Shown: piece after piece, positions 10,815 to 19,563 of the stretch
Layout of the letters: every line of letters starts with the position of its first letter
How positions within the stretch are numbered: position 1 is the stretch's first letter
Assembly: GCA_945862985.1 (NCBI GenBank)
Contig: CAMAZF010000004.1
Span: 39,122-103,121, forward strand
Length of the DNA: 64,000 nucleotides
Direction of reading: 5' to 3'
Origin: Bordetella parapertussis
Lineage (GTDB): Bacteria; Pseudomonadota; Gammaproteobacteria; Burkholderiales; Burkholderiaceae_A
Notes under the pieces: model-generated
The model's database searches: none
What the model saw: only the letters and a program-made list of their open reading frames with translations
What the model was told of the DNA's origin: nothing
Translations under genes and position numbers: made by a program

Positions 10815-12092
10815 GTGAATGACTCCTCCCTCTTTCTGCGTGACGCTCGCGAGCAGCGCGCTCGGCTGCAGGCCCTTCGGGGTGCCGCCCCTGAGCGTCG
10901 TCTTTGGGCTGTGGTGCCAGCTGCTGGAGAGGGCCGCAGGGCAGGTCCAGGAGGTCCTAAGCAGTATCGATGGCTCGATGGCGAGGTCATGCTCGTTCGG
11001 ACGCTTGTCAGTTTGCGGCCCCTTTTGGAGGCGCCTCAGGCGGCGGGCATCCTGATCGTGGTCTCTCCCGACGATACGGGCTGGATGGAGCATCGAATGG
11101 ATGCCCGACTCCGAGAGCACTGGGGCGATGTCGTGCCGATCGTGGTGGCTCCCATCGGGGGTGAGACTCGCGCAGAGTCGGTTCTCGCGGGTCTCTTGCT
11201 GCTTTCTAGCCTAGAGCCCAGTGAGCAGGACTGGGTTGCGGTGCACGATGCGGCCCGACCCGGGCTGCGACCGGCCGCCCTCAGTCGTCTGCTGGCCGAG
11301 GGACTGTCCTGCCCAGATGGTGCTCTGTTGGCGCTGCCTGTTCCAGACACGCTCAAGCGGAGCGATGCGTCCGCTGAAGCCGTCAGAAGTGTTCAGACGG
11401 TGGATCGAGCAGGATTATGGGCGGCGCAGACGCCACAACTGTTCCCCCTTCACCGCCTCGCCCACGCGCTCAAACAGGCGACAGACGTGACCGATGAGGC
11501 AAGCGCCATGGAGCAACTCGGTGCCAAGCCGCGCCTGGTCATGGGGGATTGGGCCAATCGCAAATACACTTACCCTGAGGATTTTCAGGAGAGAGAAGCC
11601 TTGACTTGTCAAAACCCCTGGCCGCGGGTGGGGACCGGATTCGATGTGCATGCGCTGGTGGAGGGCCGTCCGCTCATCATTGGGGGGGTTCGGATTGACC
11701 ATCCAAGAGGCCTGCTGGGCCACTCTGATGCCGACGTTTTGTTACACGCGATCAGCGACGCCATTCTTGGGGCCGCCGGGCTCGGAGATATTGGGCGACA
11801 CTTCCCTGACACGGAGAGCCAATACAAGGGCGCAGACAGCCGGGTCCTGCTCCGAACGGTGGTGGAGCGGGTCCACGCAGAGGGATTCGATGTCTATCAA
11901 TTGGACGCCACGATCATCGCCCAAGCGCCAAAGATGTCGCCACACATTGCCCAAATGGTGATGAACATTCAAGCCGATACGCAGACCGAGGCGGTCAATA
12001 TCAAAGCCACCACCACCGAGCACCTCGGCTTTACAGGTCGTCAAGAGGGCATCGCTGCTCAGGCCAGTGCGGTGCTCGTCCCCCGAGCATGA
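10815..12092 (+). CDS. ispDF: bifunctional IspD-IspF enzyme of the MEP pathway
   Basis: Single 425 aa chain with two MEP-pathway enzymes. The IspD part, roughly residues 30-262, is the CDP-ME cytidylyltransferase ([45 protein letters not shown]). The IspF part, roughly 268-425, is MECDP synthase ([49 protein letters not shown]), with the Asp and His metal ligands present. Most betaproteobacteria carry separate ispD and ispF; fusions are better known in alpha- and epsilonproteobacteria. GTG 10815 is the first possible start because an in-frame TAG lies 6 bp upstream. The resulting N-terminal tail of about 30 residues before the IspD core is unusually long. The stop overlaps the next ATG as ATGA. 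Confidence 0.95.
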   Translation: MNDSSLFLRDAREQRARLQALRGAAPERRLWAVVPAAGEGRRAGPGGPKQYRWLDGEVMLVRTLVSLRPLLEAPQAAGILIVVSPDDTGWMEHRMDARLREHWGDVVPIVVAPIGGETRAESVLAGLLLLSSLEPSEQDWVAVHDAARPGLRPAALSRLLAEGLSCPDGALLALPVPDTLKRSDASAEAVRSVQTVDRAGLWAAQTPQLFPLHRLAHALKQATDVTDEASAMEQLGAKPRLVMGDWANRKYTYPEDFQEREALTCQNPWPRVGTGFDVHALVEGRPLIIGGVRIDHPRGLLGHSDADVLLHAISDAILGAAGLGDIGRHFPDTESQYKGADSRVLLRTVVERVHAEGFDVYQLDATIIAQAPKMSPHIAQMVMNIQADTQTEAVNIKATTTEHLGFTGRQEGIAAQASAVLVPRA

Positions 12093-13180
12093 GGGGGGGT
12101 TACCCGCTGTTGTCATTTGACTGCTCTGGCACGCAGGCGAGTGTCGCGCTCACGCTCGACGGGGTCTCTATACAGGGCGCGCAAGGCGCCTCCGGGCGGT
12201 CCCAAGCCTCGGACCTACTCCCCTTGGCTCAAGGGCTCCTCGATGCCCAATCCCTGCAATGGTCGGAACTCGGGGGCCTTGTCCTGGTGCATGGTCCCGG
12301 CTCATTCACTGGATTGCGCGTGGCGGCTGGCCTGGTTCAGGGGATCGCTCGATCACGCGAGCTGCCCGTGGCTCTGGTCTCGGGTTTTGAGGCCTTGGCC
12401 CTCTCTGGCACCAGCGCTCCCAGTCCGAGGCCGTCTGCGATCTGCCTCGATGCTCGATTGGGTGAATGGTTCGAGGGCCGCATGGAGTGGACTGAGTCTG
12501 GGCTGCCCCGCCTCTCACAAACCCCAAGGGTGGTCTCTCAACCCAGCCCTGGTGCCTGGCTTGACCCTCTGTTGCCGGAGCAGATCACTCTGGCCTGGAG
12601 TGCATTGGAATGTGTCTGTCGTCGTTTAAGCGAGGGAGTGGCGCAGGAATGGGTTCCTGCTGCGCTGGCGCAGCCTCTCTATGTTCGTGAACGTGTGGCA
12701 CAGACCATCGAGGAGCGCCGCCTTCAGGCTGCGCTTCGTCTTGTGCCGATGCGCCGTGAGGACTTGGCCAGTGTGATGGTGATTGAAAACCAGGCCTATC
12801 CCTTTCCGTGGACGTCCGGCAATTTTCTGGATTCTCTGGAAGCGGGCTACGAGATGCGTCGGCTGATTGACCAAGACGCATTGGTCGGGCACTGCGTCTG
12901 GATGGTGGTCGCTGATGAGGCACATCTCTTGAACTTCACCATCTCTCCAGCTCGTCAGCGCCGCGGACTTGGCCAATGGATGCTTCGGGCCCTTTTGTCT
13001 GAGTGGGCTCGGCAGGGGCTGGTTCGATGTTTGTTGGAGGTCCGTCCGACCAACCGGCCTGCGCTTGGTCTCTATCAAAGAAACGGATTCACCCAGATCG
13101 GTGTTCGCAAGGGCTATTACCCCAATGGGCCCGATGGTCGTGAGGATGCACTGGTGCTTGGAGCCTCAATCCATGCGTAG
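12089..13180 (+). CDS. tsaB-rimI: TsaB-RimI fusion (t6A complex subunit plus ribosomal S18 acetyltransferase)
   Basis: A 363 aa protein joining two families. Residues 1 to about 208 are TsaB (YeaZ), the partner of TsaD in making t6A37 in t[26 protein letters not shown], and a C-terminal LYVRERVA block. Residues about 215-363 are RimI, the GNAT N-terminal alanine acetyltransferase of ribosomal protein S18: acetyl-CoA loop [39 protein letters not shown]. No stop or frameshift separates them. In related bacteria tsaB and rimI are usually adjacent separate genes. ATG 12089 overlaps the ispDF stop (ATGA), implying coupled translation; the end overlaps the next gene by 8 bp. Confidence 0.92.
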   Translation: MRGGYPLLSFDCSGTQASVALTLDGVSIQGAQGASGRSQASDLLPLAQGLLDAQSLQWSELGGLVLVHGPGSFTGLRVAAGLVQGIARSRELPVALVSGFEALALSGTSAPSPRPSAICLDARLGEWFEGRMEWTESGLPRLSQTPRVVSQPSPGAWLDPLLPEQITLAWSALECVCRRLSEGVAQEWVPAALAQPLYVRERVAQTIEERRLQAALRLVPMRREDLASVMVIENQAYPFPWTSGNFLDSLEAGYEMRRLIDQDALVGHCVWMVVADEAHLLNFTISPARQRRGLGQWMLRALLSEWARQGLVRCLLEVRPTNRPALGLYQRNGFTQIGVRKGYYPNGPDGREDALVLGASIHA

Positions 13181-13535
13181 AGAGGCTCTGTCTGTCTTTG
13201 GGATTGAGACGCGATGGCGAAAGAGAGCTGCACCGCCCAAGCCCTTCATTGTGGAGGGCCCTTGGTCATCAGAGGCCGAAGTGTCAGCGTTGGTTCGCTC
13301 CGTGGTCGATGCCCTCGGCCTCTCGCCTGAGGTGTCTATCCAATGGCGCAGCGCCCAGCCCGAGCCGCGTGGCCCTGCGGCCGATCTGGTCTTTGGGCGC
13401 CCGGCACACCCATCCTCTGTCGTGCTTCCCTCACCCGAGCAGCTGCGGGGGGCGGATGCGCGACGGGCCGCGTGGAACGAACTGGCTAAACTCAGGCGCA
13501 CCCTGCGCCAGCAAGGGCAGCTGAAACTCGGTTAG
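13173..13535 (+). CDS. holD: small protein resembling DNA polymerase III psi subunit (HolD-like)
   Basis: A 120 aa protein. The ATG at 13173 lies inside the end of the tsaB-rimI gene. The N-terminus [17 protein letters not shown] resembles remembered E. coli HolD (RRDWQLQQLGITQWSLRR), the segment that binds chi. DALGLSPEVSIQW resembles RALTVSPDQVLQL, and the end LPSPEQLRGADARRAAWNEL resembles ASPALTDLRANPTARAALWQ. E. coli holD is also next to rimI, which supports orthology. Psi is thought to be hard to find outside gammaproteobacteria. The alternative is a remnant of the family-4 uracil-DNA glycosylase often found here in Burkholderiales; its catalytic and Fe-S motifs are absent. The stop overlaps the lplT stop by 4 bp. 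Confidence 0.5.
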   Translation: MRREALSVFGIETRWRKRAAPPKPFIVEGPWSSEAEVSALVRSVVDALGLSPEVSIQWRSAQPEPRGPAADLVFGRPAHPSSVVLPSPEQLRGADARRAAWNELAKLRRTLRQQGQLKLG

Positions 13536-14806
13536 TGGTGGCCACCGGCCTTCTCTTCGCCGATCAATTGATCGATAGGGAAATGGGTCTTGTTGTAGCG
13601 GTAGCGAACCATCACCAAAGCCATGGTGATCGCCACGAACCCGCCAAACAGAATGATCACAGAGTTGACGTGCACATCGAGATGGATGAGCAGGGCATAG
13701 AGGCCCAGCATGATCAGCACATTCAGGTTTTCATTAAAGTTCTGGACTGCAATCGAGTGGCCAGCGGAGAGCAGGACGTGGCCCCGATGTTGGAGCAGCG
13801 CGTTCATGGGAACCACAAAGAATCCAGCGAGCCCCCCGATGAGCACCAGCAAGGGCAGCGCGGCATCGAGTGCATGAACCAGGGTCATCAAAGGAACGAA
13901 GAGTCCCATCAGGACGCCTAGGATCAGGACTCGGCACGATCCTTTCAGGCTCACAAAGCGCGCCGCAGCCACGGCACCCACCGCGATGCCAACCGCAACG
14001 ACGCCTTGAAGAATCGCGGCCTTATCGAGGGACATGCCAAGCTGAACCTCTGCCCACTTCAAAACAATGAACTGCAGTGTGGCGCCCGCACCCCAGAACA
14101 GGGTGGTGACCGCGAGTGAAATCTGGCCGAGCTTGTCCTTCCAAAGGGCGACGTTGCAGCGCCAGAAGCCCTGGATGAGCTTGATGGGGTGGATGTGCTG
14201 GCGGCCATAGCGGGCCCCCGTATCCGGAATGAAGACATTAAAGAGTGCGGCCAAGCCATACAGAAAAGCGACCACCAGGATGGCGGCCTCTGCTGCTGTG
14301 TCGATGCCGGTCTCGTAGCCTGGAAAATCCAGGGCCAACAAGAAGGACGAGACAGAGGGAGAGATGAGGGCGCCGCCCAACATGGTCCCAAGAATGATGG
14401 AACCGACGGTCGTGCCCTCGATCCAGCCGTTGGCCGCAACCAGCTTCTCGGGGGGGAGAAGCTCCGTGAGGATTCCGTACTTTGCTGGAGAGTAGGCAGC
14501 AGCCCCGAGTCCCACGATGGCGTATGCAGCCAAGGGATGCACGTGCCAGAACATTAGTGCGCAACCGATCACCTTGATGCCGTTGGTCACCAGCATGACT
14601 CGACCCTTGCGCATGGAGTCGGCGAAGGCCCCAACAAAAGGAGCCAGCAGGACATACGAAATGGTGAAGAAGAGCTTGAGCATAGGCCGCATCCACTCCG
14701 GAGCAGCCATCTCGATGAGCAACGCAATGGCGGCGATGAGCAACGCGTTGTCGGCGAGCGAGGAGAAAAACTGCGCCGCCATGATGGTGTAGAAGCCGCG
14801 TTTCAT
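13532..14806 (-). CDS. lplT: lysophospholipid transporter LplT
   Basis: Major-facilitator membrane protein of 424 aa with about 12 hydrophobic segments, recognised as LplT, the inner-membrane flippase that brings lysophospholipids inward for re-acylation. Supporting sequence: FYTIMAAQFFSSLADNALLI at the N-terminus, PFVGAFADSMRKGRV in the first cytoplasmic loop, and AYSPAKYGILTELLPPEKLV. The acyltransferase partner (aas) is not in the window. It is divergent from alr with 55 bp between them. A TCTAAT hexamer on the minus strand (14838-14833) and a weak AAAGAGA ribosome site precede the ATG. Its stop TAA overlaps the holD-like stop (TTAG on the plus strand). Confidence 0.9.
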   Translation of the reverse strand: MKRGFYTIMAAQFFSSLADNALLIAAIALLIEMAAPEWMRPMLKLFFTISYVLLAPFVGAFADSMRKGRVMLVTNGIKVIGCALMFWHVHPLAAYAIVGLGAAAYSPAKYGILTELLPPEKLVAANGWIEGTTVGSIILGTMLGGALISPSVSSFLLALDFPGYETGIDTAAEAAILVVAFLYGLAALFNVFIPDTGARYGRQHIHPIKLIQGFWRCNVALWKDKLGQISLAVTTLFWGAGATLQFIVLKWAEVQLGMSLDKAAILQGVVAVGIAVGAVAAARFVSLKGSCRVLILGVLMGLFVPLMTLVHALDAALPLLVLIGGLAGFFVVPMNALLQHRGHVLLSAGHSIAVQNFNENLNVLIMLGLYALLIHLDVHVNSVIILFGGFVAITMALVMVRYRYNKTHFPIDQLIGEEKAGGHH

Positions 14807-14849
14807 CGATCTCTTTTCTGAGTGCCTGCGGGATTAGAACACGAAGCCC

Positions 14850-14855
14850 TACAAT
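14850..14855 (+). promoter_or_regulatory. putative -10 box of alr, leaderless spacing
   Basis: TACAAT at 14850-14855 is followed by exactly 6 bases and then the alr ATG at 14862, so transcription would begin at or next to the A of ATG. No Shine-Dalgarno sequence fits between them. No good -35 is visible. The same hexamer precedes both tRNA-Leu and tRNA-Asp in this window, which supports a real promoter role. Confidence 0.5.
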
Positions 14856-14861
14856 TCCAGA

Positions 14862-16028
14862 ATGATCCCTCCTCGCGCGCGCCCCGTTCTATTGACCACC
14901 CACGAGGACGCTCTGGCCCATAACCTTCAGGCGGTTCGCGACCGCACACCCAGCGCTCAGATCTGGGCAGTGGCGAAGGCGCGGGCCTATGGGCATGGAC
15001 TGGGTGCTGCAGTGCGAGGTTTTTCCCGGTCTGACGGCCTCGCCGTTTTGGAGTTGCAGGAGGCGGCCGTTTGCCGTGACCTGGGTTGGACGGGTCCAAT
15101 CCTCTTGCTTGAGGGCTGCTTTCACCCGTCCGACGTGCAAGTGGCTGCAGACCTCGACCTCGACCTGGTGATCCACCATTCGGATCAGATAGATTGGCTG
15201 CAGACCCGCCTCTCTCGTCTGGAACGCGCAAGACTGAGACTCTGGTTCAAGATCAACACGGGCATGAACCGACTTGGGTTTGCTCCCTCCACATGGGCAG
15301 GCCTTGCGCCTCGGGTGAATGATCTGCGTCATCGACTGGGTTCGGATCGTCTGGGCTGGATGACCCATCTCGCCAAGGCCGAGGAGCCGGATTCAACCCA
15401 GCGCCCCCTCCGTCGACTCGGGGAAGCGCTCTCCATGCTTGCAGTTCCGAATCAAGAACCCGTCAGCATTTGTAATTCAGCAGCGATTTTTACGGTTCCC
15501 TCGGCGCATCAAGACTGGGTTCGGCCCGGCTTGGCGTTGTATGGTGCCAGCCCGCTTGTGGATCCGGTCGCGGCGGCACAAACCGCCCAGGCGCTAGGTC
15601 TTCGCGCAGGCGCGAGCCTCACGAGTCGTGTGATTGCGATTCAAGAATTGGGGGTGGGTGAGACCGTGGGGTACGGCGAGCGATACCGTGCTGAGCGGCC
15701 CATGCGCATTGGGGTGATTGCCGGAGGCTATGCCGACGGAATCATTCGAGGGGCACCGGACGGCATGCCGATCTGGGTCGCGGGAGCGATCTGCCCCATG
15801 GTGGGACGGGTCTCGATGGATATGGTGACGGTTGACCTGACGGATCACGCTTCTGCAAGGGTGGGCAGTGAGGTGGAGTTCTGGGGCCAAGCGCTGCCGA
15901 TTGATGTGGTTGCGAAGGCCTGCGGGACGGTGGCCTATGAGCTGATGACCGGCGTCACCGAGCGTGTGCAGAAGCGTTCCATTCCTGTCCTGCCCTCAGA
16001 GGAGGAGGGCGGCGATGGCGAAGGATAA
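14862..16028 (+). CDS. alr: alanine racemase
   Basis: PLP-dependent racemase making D-alanine for peptidoglycan; 388 aa, cytosolic. The PLP-binding lysine lies in AVAKARAYGHG, where the residue two after Lys, usually Asn or Asp, is Arg. The C-terminal domain carries VGYGERYRAERPMRIGVIAGGYADG and the conserved MVGRVSMDMVTVDL. The catalytic tyrosine region is present. The gene is divergent from lplT and overlaps the start of radA by 14 bp, so the two are probably one transcript, as in Burkholderia. ATG 14862 is likely a leaderless start, with TACAAT six bases upstream. Confidence 0.95.
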   Translation: MIPPRARPVLLTTHEDALAHNLQAVRDRTPSAQIWAVAKARAYGHGLGAAVRGFSRSDGLAVLELQEAAVCRDLGWTGPILLLEGCFHPSDVQVAADLDLDLVIHHSDQIDWLQTRLSRLERARLRLWFKINTGMNRLGFAPSTWAGLAPRVNDLRHRLGSDRLGWMTHLAKAEEPDSTQRPLRRLGEALSMLAVPNQEPVSICNSAAIFTVPSAHQDWVRPGLALYGASPLVDPVAAAQTAQALGLRAGASLTSRVIAIQELGVGETVGYGERYRAERPMRIGVIAGGYADGIIRGAPDGMPIWVAGAICPMVGRVSMDMVTVDLTDHASARVGSEVEFWGQALPIDVVAKACGTVAYELMTGVTERVQKRSIPVLPSEEEGGDGEG

Positions 16029-17430
16029 ACAGGTCTACCTCTGCTCAGCCTGCGCCACCAGTCACGCCAAGTGGCAAGGCCAGTGCGATGGGTGCGGTGC
16101 CTGGAACACCCTCGATGGACCCGTCCAGCAGCGCCAGAGTAGCGCCGTAGCTGGCCGTGTGCGCTCCGGTGGCTTTTCGACCACCAGTGGCGTGCAGGCG
16201 CTCTCGGAGGTGGCTGCTCAGGACTTACCCCGGTGGAGCATGGGCCTCGATGAATTCGACCGGGTGCTCGGCGGTGGCATGGTCCCTGGCGGCGTGGTGC
16301 TGCTTGGAGGAGACCCAGGCATTGGAAAGTCAACGCTTCTGCTACAGGCGCTGGCGAGCCTGGCTCAGCAGCGCGAGGGCGACACCTTGCTCTACATTTC
16401 GGGTGAGGAGTCAGCCGATCAGATCGCACTTCGCGCGCGACGTCTCGGACTTTCAGAGCAGAGCCTCTCGCGCATTCAGGTTCTGGCTGAAACCCAGCTC
16501 GAGCCCATGCTGGATCTGCTTGAATCTCGAAGCCCACGCTTGGTGGTCATCGATTCCATTCAGACGCTTTTTAGCGAGGCGCTGGGCTCCGCACCCGGCT
16601 CTGTTCCGCAGGTGCGTGAGTGCGCTGCGCAGCTCACGCGTTGGGCGAAGACCACTGGAAACGCGCTCTTCATCATCGGCCATGTCACGAAGGAGGGGGC
16701 ACTGGCTGGGCCGCGAGTTCTGGAACACATGGTTGATGCAGTCCTTTATTTCGAGGGTGATGCACAGGCCAGTTTTCGCGTCGTGCGCGCGGTGAAGAAC
16801 CGATTCGGTACGGTCAATGAGCTCGGTGTGTTTGCCATGACTGACCGAGGCCTCAAGGCGGTGAGCAATCCGTCGGCCTTGTTTCTGTCAGAGGCGAGCC
16901 TTTCCGGTCATGGCAGCGGTGGCGCTCGAGTCTCGGGTGCCTGTGTCTTGGTGACTCAAGAGGGAAGCCGGCCCCTGTTGGTTGAGGTTCAGGCCTTGGT
17001 CGATCAGGCCAGCAGCGGACAACCGCGTCGTCTGAGTGTTGGCCTCGATCCCCAACGACTTGCCATGCTCCTGGCGGTGCTCAACCGTCATGCGGGCATC
17101 TCGTGCGCAGATCAAGACGTGTTTCTCAACGTGGTGGGTGGGGTTCGGGTTCAGGAGACTGCGGCCGACCTTGCACTCCTGGCTGCCGTGGTGTCGTCTT
17201 TGCGCAATCGCCCGCTTCCAGAGGGCATGGTGGTCTTCGGTGAACTGGGCCTGGCGGGCGAGGTGCGCCCCTCTCCGCGGGGCCAGGAGCGGCTGAAAGA
17301 GGCCGCTCGTCTGGGGTTCTCCCTTGCCCTGGTTCCTGAGGCCAATGCACCCAAGCGCCCCATTGAGGGACTGGAGGTCTGGCCCGTGCGCAGGCTCAGT
17401 GAGGCACTCGATCGTTTGTTTGCCCGATAG
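16015..17430 (+). CDS. radA: DNA repair protein RadA (Sms)
   Basis: RecA-like ATPase that helps branch migration and processing of recombination intermediates. 471 aa from ATG 16015, which follows a GAGGAGGGC ribosome site; a longer frame from 15964 overlaps alr and has no family resemblance. N-terminal zinc finger with Cys 10, 13, 24 and 27, then Walker A GGDPGIGKST, Walker B VVIDSIQTL, the RadA-specific VKNRFGTVNE and a Lon-protease-like C-terminal domain. The last 35 bp overlap hpnE on the opposite strand. Confidence 0.96.
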   Translation: MAKDKQVYLCSACATSHAKWQGQCDGCGAWNTLDGPVQQRQSSAVAGRVRSGGFSTTSGVQALSEVAAQDLPRWSMGLDEFDRVLGGGMVPGGVVLLGGDPGIGKSTLLLQALASLAQQREGDTLLYISGEESADQIALRARRLGLSEQSLSRIQVLAETQLEPMLDLLESRSPRLVVIDSIQTLFSEALGSAPGSVPQVRECAAQLTRWAKTTGNALFIIGHVTKEGALAGPRVLEHMVDAVLYFEGDAQASFRVVRAVKNRFGTVNELGVFAMTDRGLKAVSNPSALFLSEASLSGHGSGGARVSGACVLVTQEGSRPLLVEVQALVDQASSGQPRRLSVGLDPQRLAMLLAVLNRHAGISCADQDVFLNVVGGVRVQETAADLALLAAVVSSLRNRPLPEGMVVFGELGLAGEVRPSPRGQERLKEAARLGFSLALVPEANAPKRPIEGLEVWPVRRLSEALDRLFAR

Positions 17431-18715
17431 ACCGAAGAAGGGCCTGCGCGGCAGCGCGGCCCGATCGAACTGCTGACTCAATCGTGGCCGGATAGCCCGA
17501 GACGAGATGATCCCCGCACTGCCAGCGTCCGTCACCGAACTGACGATAAGGCTCCTGTGTGGCTTGAGCCTGAATCGCCTGAGGCGTCGCGGCCCAGGTG
17601 GCTTGCCGATCCACAATCCATTTGCTGCGCAGGGGCTTTTCTCCGTGCAGCCAGGCCCGTGCGGCCGCCCAGGCCCCCTCGAGCGCCAAGTCATGACGAT
17701 CTCGGTCTTGCGAGAGTGCAGACACGACCAGCGAGACCACCTGGCCCCACGGCCCAGGTGGACGGGCCAGGCCAATCACCGGAAGGGCTGGCCTGCTTCC
17801 GACCTGCAGGCACTGGATTTGGGTGACCGAGCGCACAGGCCGCCCCAAGGGAAGATGCAGAAAAAGGGTTCCAAGGGCGCGACTCTGCAGAGCCTGCTCC
17901 TGCCCATGGTGGCCCTCCTGTCCAAGCAGTTGTCTGGCCTCCTGAGCAGGGAGCGCAAGCACCACGTCTTGGTAGTGACTTCCAAGCGCGCCAGAGGTGC
18001 CCTCGAGTCGCCAAGCGCCATGGGAAGCGGGCTCAAGGTGACAGACCCTGCTGCGCGGAAGTAAAGAGACCCCCGCCGCTTGGAGCCACTGTGTCAGTGG
18101 GTCGATCGCGTCAAGGCTGAGGTTACGACGCGGGTGCAGGGCACGAAGGCTGAGGGGGCCGCGCTGACTGGCATCGATGAACACCCGATGCAGGCAGCAC
18201 GCGCTCGCCTCAGACCAGTCGGTGTTCAAGGCTGACTCTGCGAGCGGGCGAAGCAGGCTCTGGCAGAGCTGAGGGCTCAGCGCGCCGCGCTCAAACCAGC
18301 CCTGGACGGTCTCATGCCCCGATGGGACTCGGCGAAGATGGGGCAGGGCAAGCAAGAGTGCGGGCAGAAGATGCATCAAAGAGATTGAGTGCCTGACTCG
18401 CTCACCTTCGACTTCGTGGCTTCTCCATCCAAGCCATCCTGATGTCCAGCGCGTGTGATGCTGTGGATCAACCCGTCGCAGCAGGTTGAGGGTCTCGATG
18501 TAGGCCTCGATCAGCAGGTGCTGCCCCGCATCGATGGGAGCCTCGAGCCTTGTCCCTTGGTCACCCTCAGAGGACCACAGAAGCCCGCGTGCTCGGCCGC
18601 CGAACTGGGGGGCCGATTCAAACAGGTCGATCCGGTTGCCCAGACCAGCTTGCGCAAGATGCTCGGCACAGGCCAGTCCCGACCATCCACCCCCAACAAT
18701 CGCGATCCGATTCAC
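17396..18715 (-). CDS. hpnE: squalene-producing FAD-dependent desaturase HpnE
   Basis: Amine-oxidase or phytoene-desaturase-type flavoprotein of 439 aa that reduces hydroxysqualene to squalene, the last step of HpnCDE. The N-terminal FAD-binding Rossmann motif is IAIVGGGWSGLACAEHLAQAG, followed by FESAPQFGGRARGL. Its ATG overlaps the hpnD stop by 4 bp, completing a hpnC-hpnD-hpnE operon read from right to left. The last 35 bp, encoding SIGQTNDRVPH and the stop, are antisense to the end of radA. No squalene-hopene cyclase gene is in the window, so the final product (hopanoid or C30 carotenoid) cannot be told. Confidence 0.9.
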   Translation of the reverse strand: MNRIAIVGGGWSGLACAEHLAQAGLGNRIDLFESAPQFGGRARGLLWSSEGDQGTRLEAPIDAGQHLLIEAYIETLNLLRRVDPQHHTRWTSGWLGWRSHEVEGERVRHSISLMHLLPALLLALPHLRRVPSGHETVQGWFERGALSPQLCQSLLRPLAESALNTDWSEASACCLHRVFIDASQRGPLSLRALHPRRNLSLDAIDPLTQWLQAAGVSLLPRSRVCHLEPASHGAWRLEGTSGALGSHYQDVVLALPAQEARQLLGQEGHHGQEQALQSRALGTLFLHLPLGRPVRSVTQIQCLQVGSRPALPVIGLARPPGPWGQVVSLVVSALSQDRDRHDLALEGAWAAARAWLHGEKPLRSKWIVDRQATWAATPQAIQAQATQEPYRQFGDGRWQCGDHLVSGYPATIESAVRSGRAAAQALLRSIGQTNDRVPH

Positions 18716-19563
18716 CGGGGCAGACGACCGAGTGCGCCTTGGACCCCCATCAGAAGCTTACGAATGGGCCCCAGGGAGACGCGGTGCGTGAACACCGCGG
18801 CAGGGTCTTCTTCGATCGCCCTGAGAAGGTCTCGATAGACCGCAGCCATCGCGAGCCCTGGACGCTGGGCCCACCGAGCCTCGGCGGGCAGTTGGTCGAG
18901 TGCTTGGTCGTACTTGGCGTGTGCCCTTTCTCCGAGTTCCCGAAGCACGGCCAGAAGCGCTGGACTGGGGCGAAGGGAGAGGACGTCAGCGCGAGTCACC
19001 CCATGACGACGCAGCAGGCAGTCGGGCAAGTAAACCCGGCCTTTACGGGCATCGTCACCGATGTCTCGGAAGATGTTGGTGTACTGCAGGGCCAGTCCGA
19101 GATCGCTGGCGTAGGCCTGAACCGCCGGCTCTGCGCCCCGACCAAAGATGCGCGCAGAAAGGCGACCCACTGCCCCGGCCACTCGATCACAGTACTGATC
19201 CAGTGCGTTCCAGTCCGGCAAGGGGAGCGGATGGAGGTCGGATCCGACGCCATCAAGGATGGCCTGGAAGTCGGCCTCGGGAAGGTCGTACGACACGATG
19301 GCGTTTGCCAGGGCTCGGCTGATGGGGTGCTGCGCTTGGGGTGAGCTCTCAGCCAGCCAGCGAATCTCTTGCCTCCACCAGGCCAGGGTGATGCCCGCAA
19401 CCGTTGGGTCGGAGCAGTCATCGACCACATCGTCGACCTCTCTGCAGAAGGCATAGAGGGCCTCCATGGCCTCCCTGCGCTCACGGGGAAGCAGGCGAAA
19501 GGCAGCGGTAAAGCTGGAGCCCGCATGGGCGACTCGCTGCGCGCAATACGCCTGTGGGCTCAA
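18712..19563 (-). CDS. hpnD: presqualene diphosphate synthase HpnD
   Basis: Trans-isoprenyl diphosphate synthase of the squalene/phytoene family; condenses two farnesyl diphosphates to presqualene diphosphate. Conserved Asp-rich site in ALYAFCREVDDVVDD, and a second in QYTNIFRDIGDDARKGRVYLP where substrate Mg ions bind. I chose TTG at 19563, giving MSPQAYCAQRVAHAGSSF as in the family, with AGGG eight bases upstream and a TTGA overlap with the hpnC stop. A longer form from TTG 19593 adds ten residues and is also possible. The 3' end overlaps hpnE by 4 bp. Confidence 0.9.
   Translation of the reverse strand: MSPQAYCAQRVAHAGSSFTAAFRLLPRERREAMEALYAFCREVDDVVDDCSDPTVAGITLAWWRQEIRWLAESSPQAQHPISRALANAIVSYDLPEADFQAILDGVGSDLHPLPLPDWNALDQYCDRVAGAVGRLSARIFGRGAEPAVQAYASDLGLALQYTNIFRDIGDDARKGRVYLPDCLLRRHGVTRADVLSLRPSPALLAVLRELGERAHAKYDQALDQLPAEARWAQRPGLAMAAVYRDLLRAIEEDPAAVFTHRVSLGPIRKLLMGVQGALGRLPR

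Noticed and set aside
16888..17775. Open frame of 295 codons on the minus strand across radA and hpnE ends
   Set aside because: Shadow of two well-supported genes; low-complexity basic composition.
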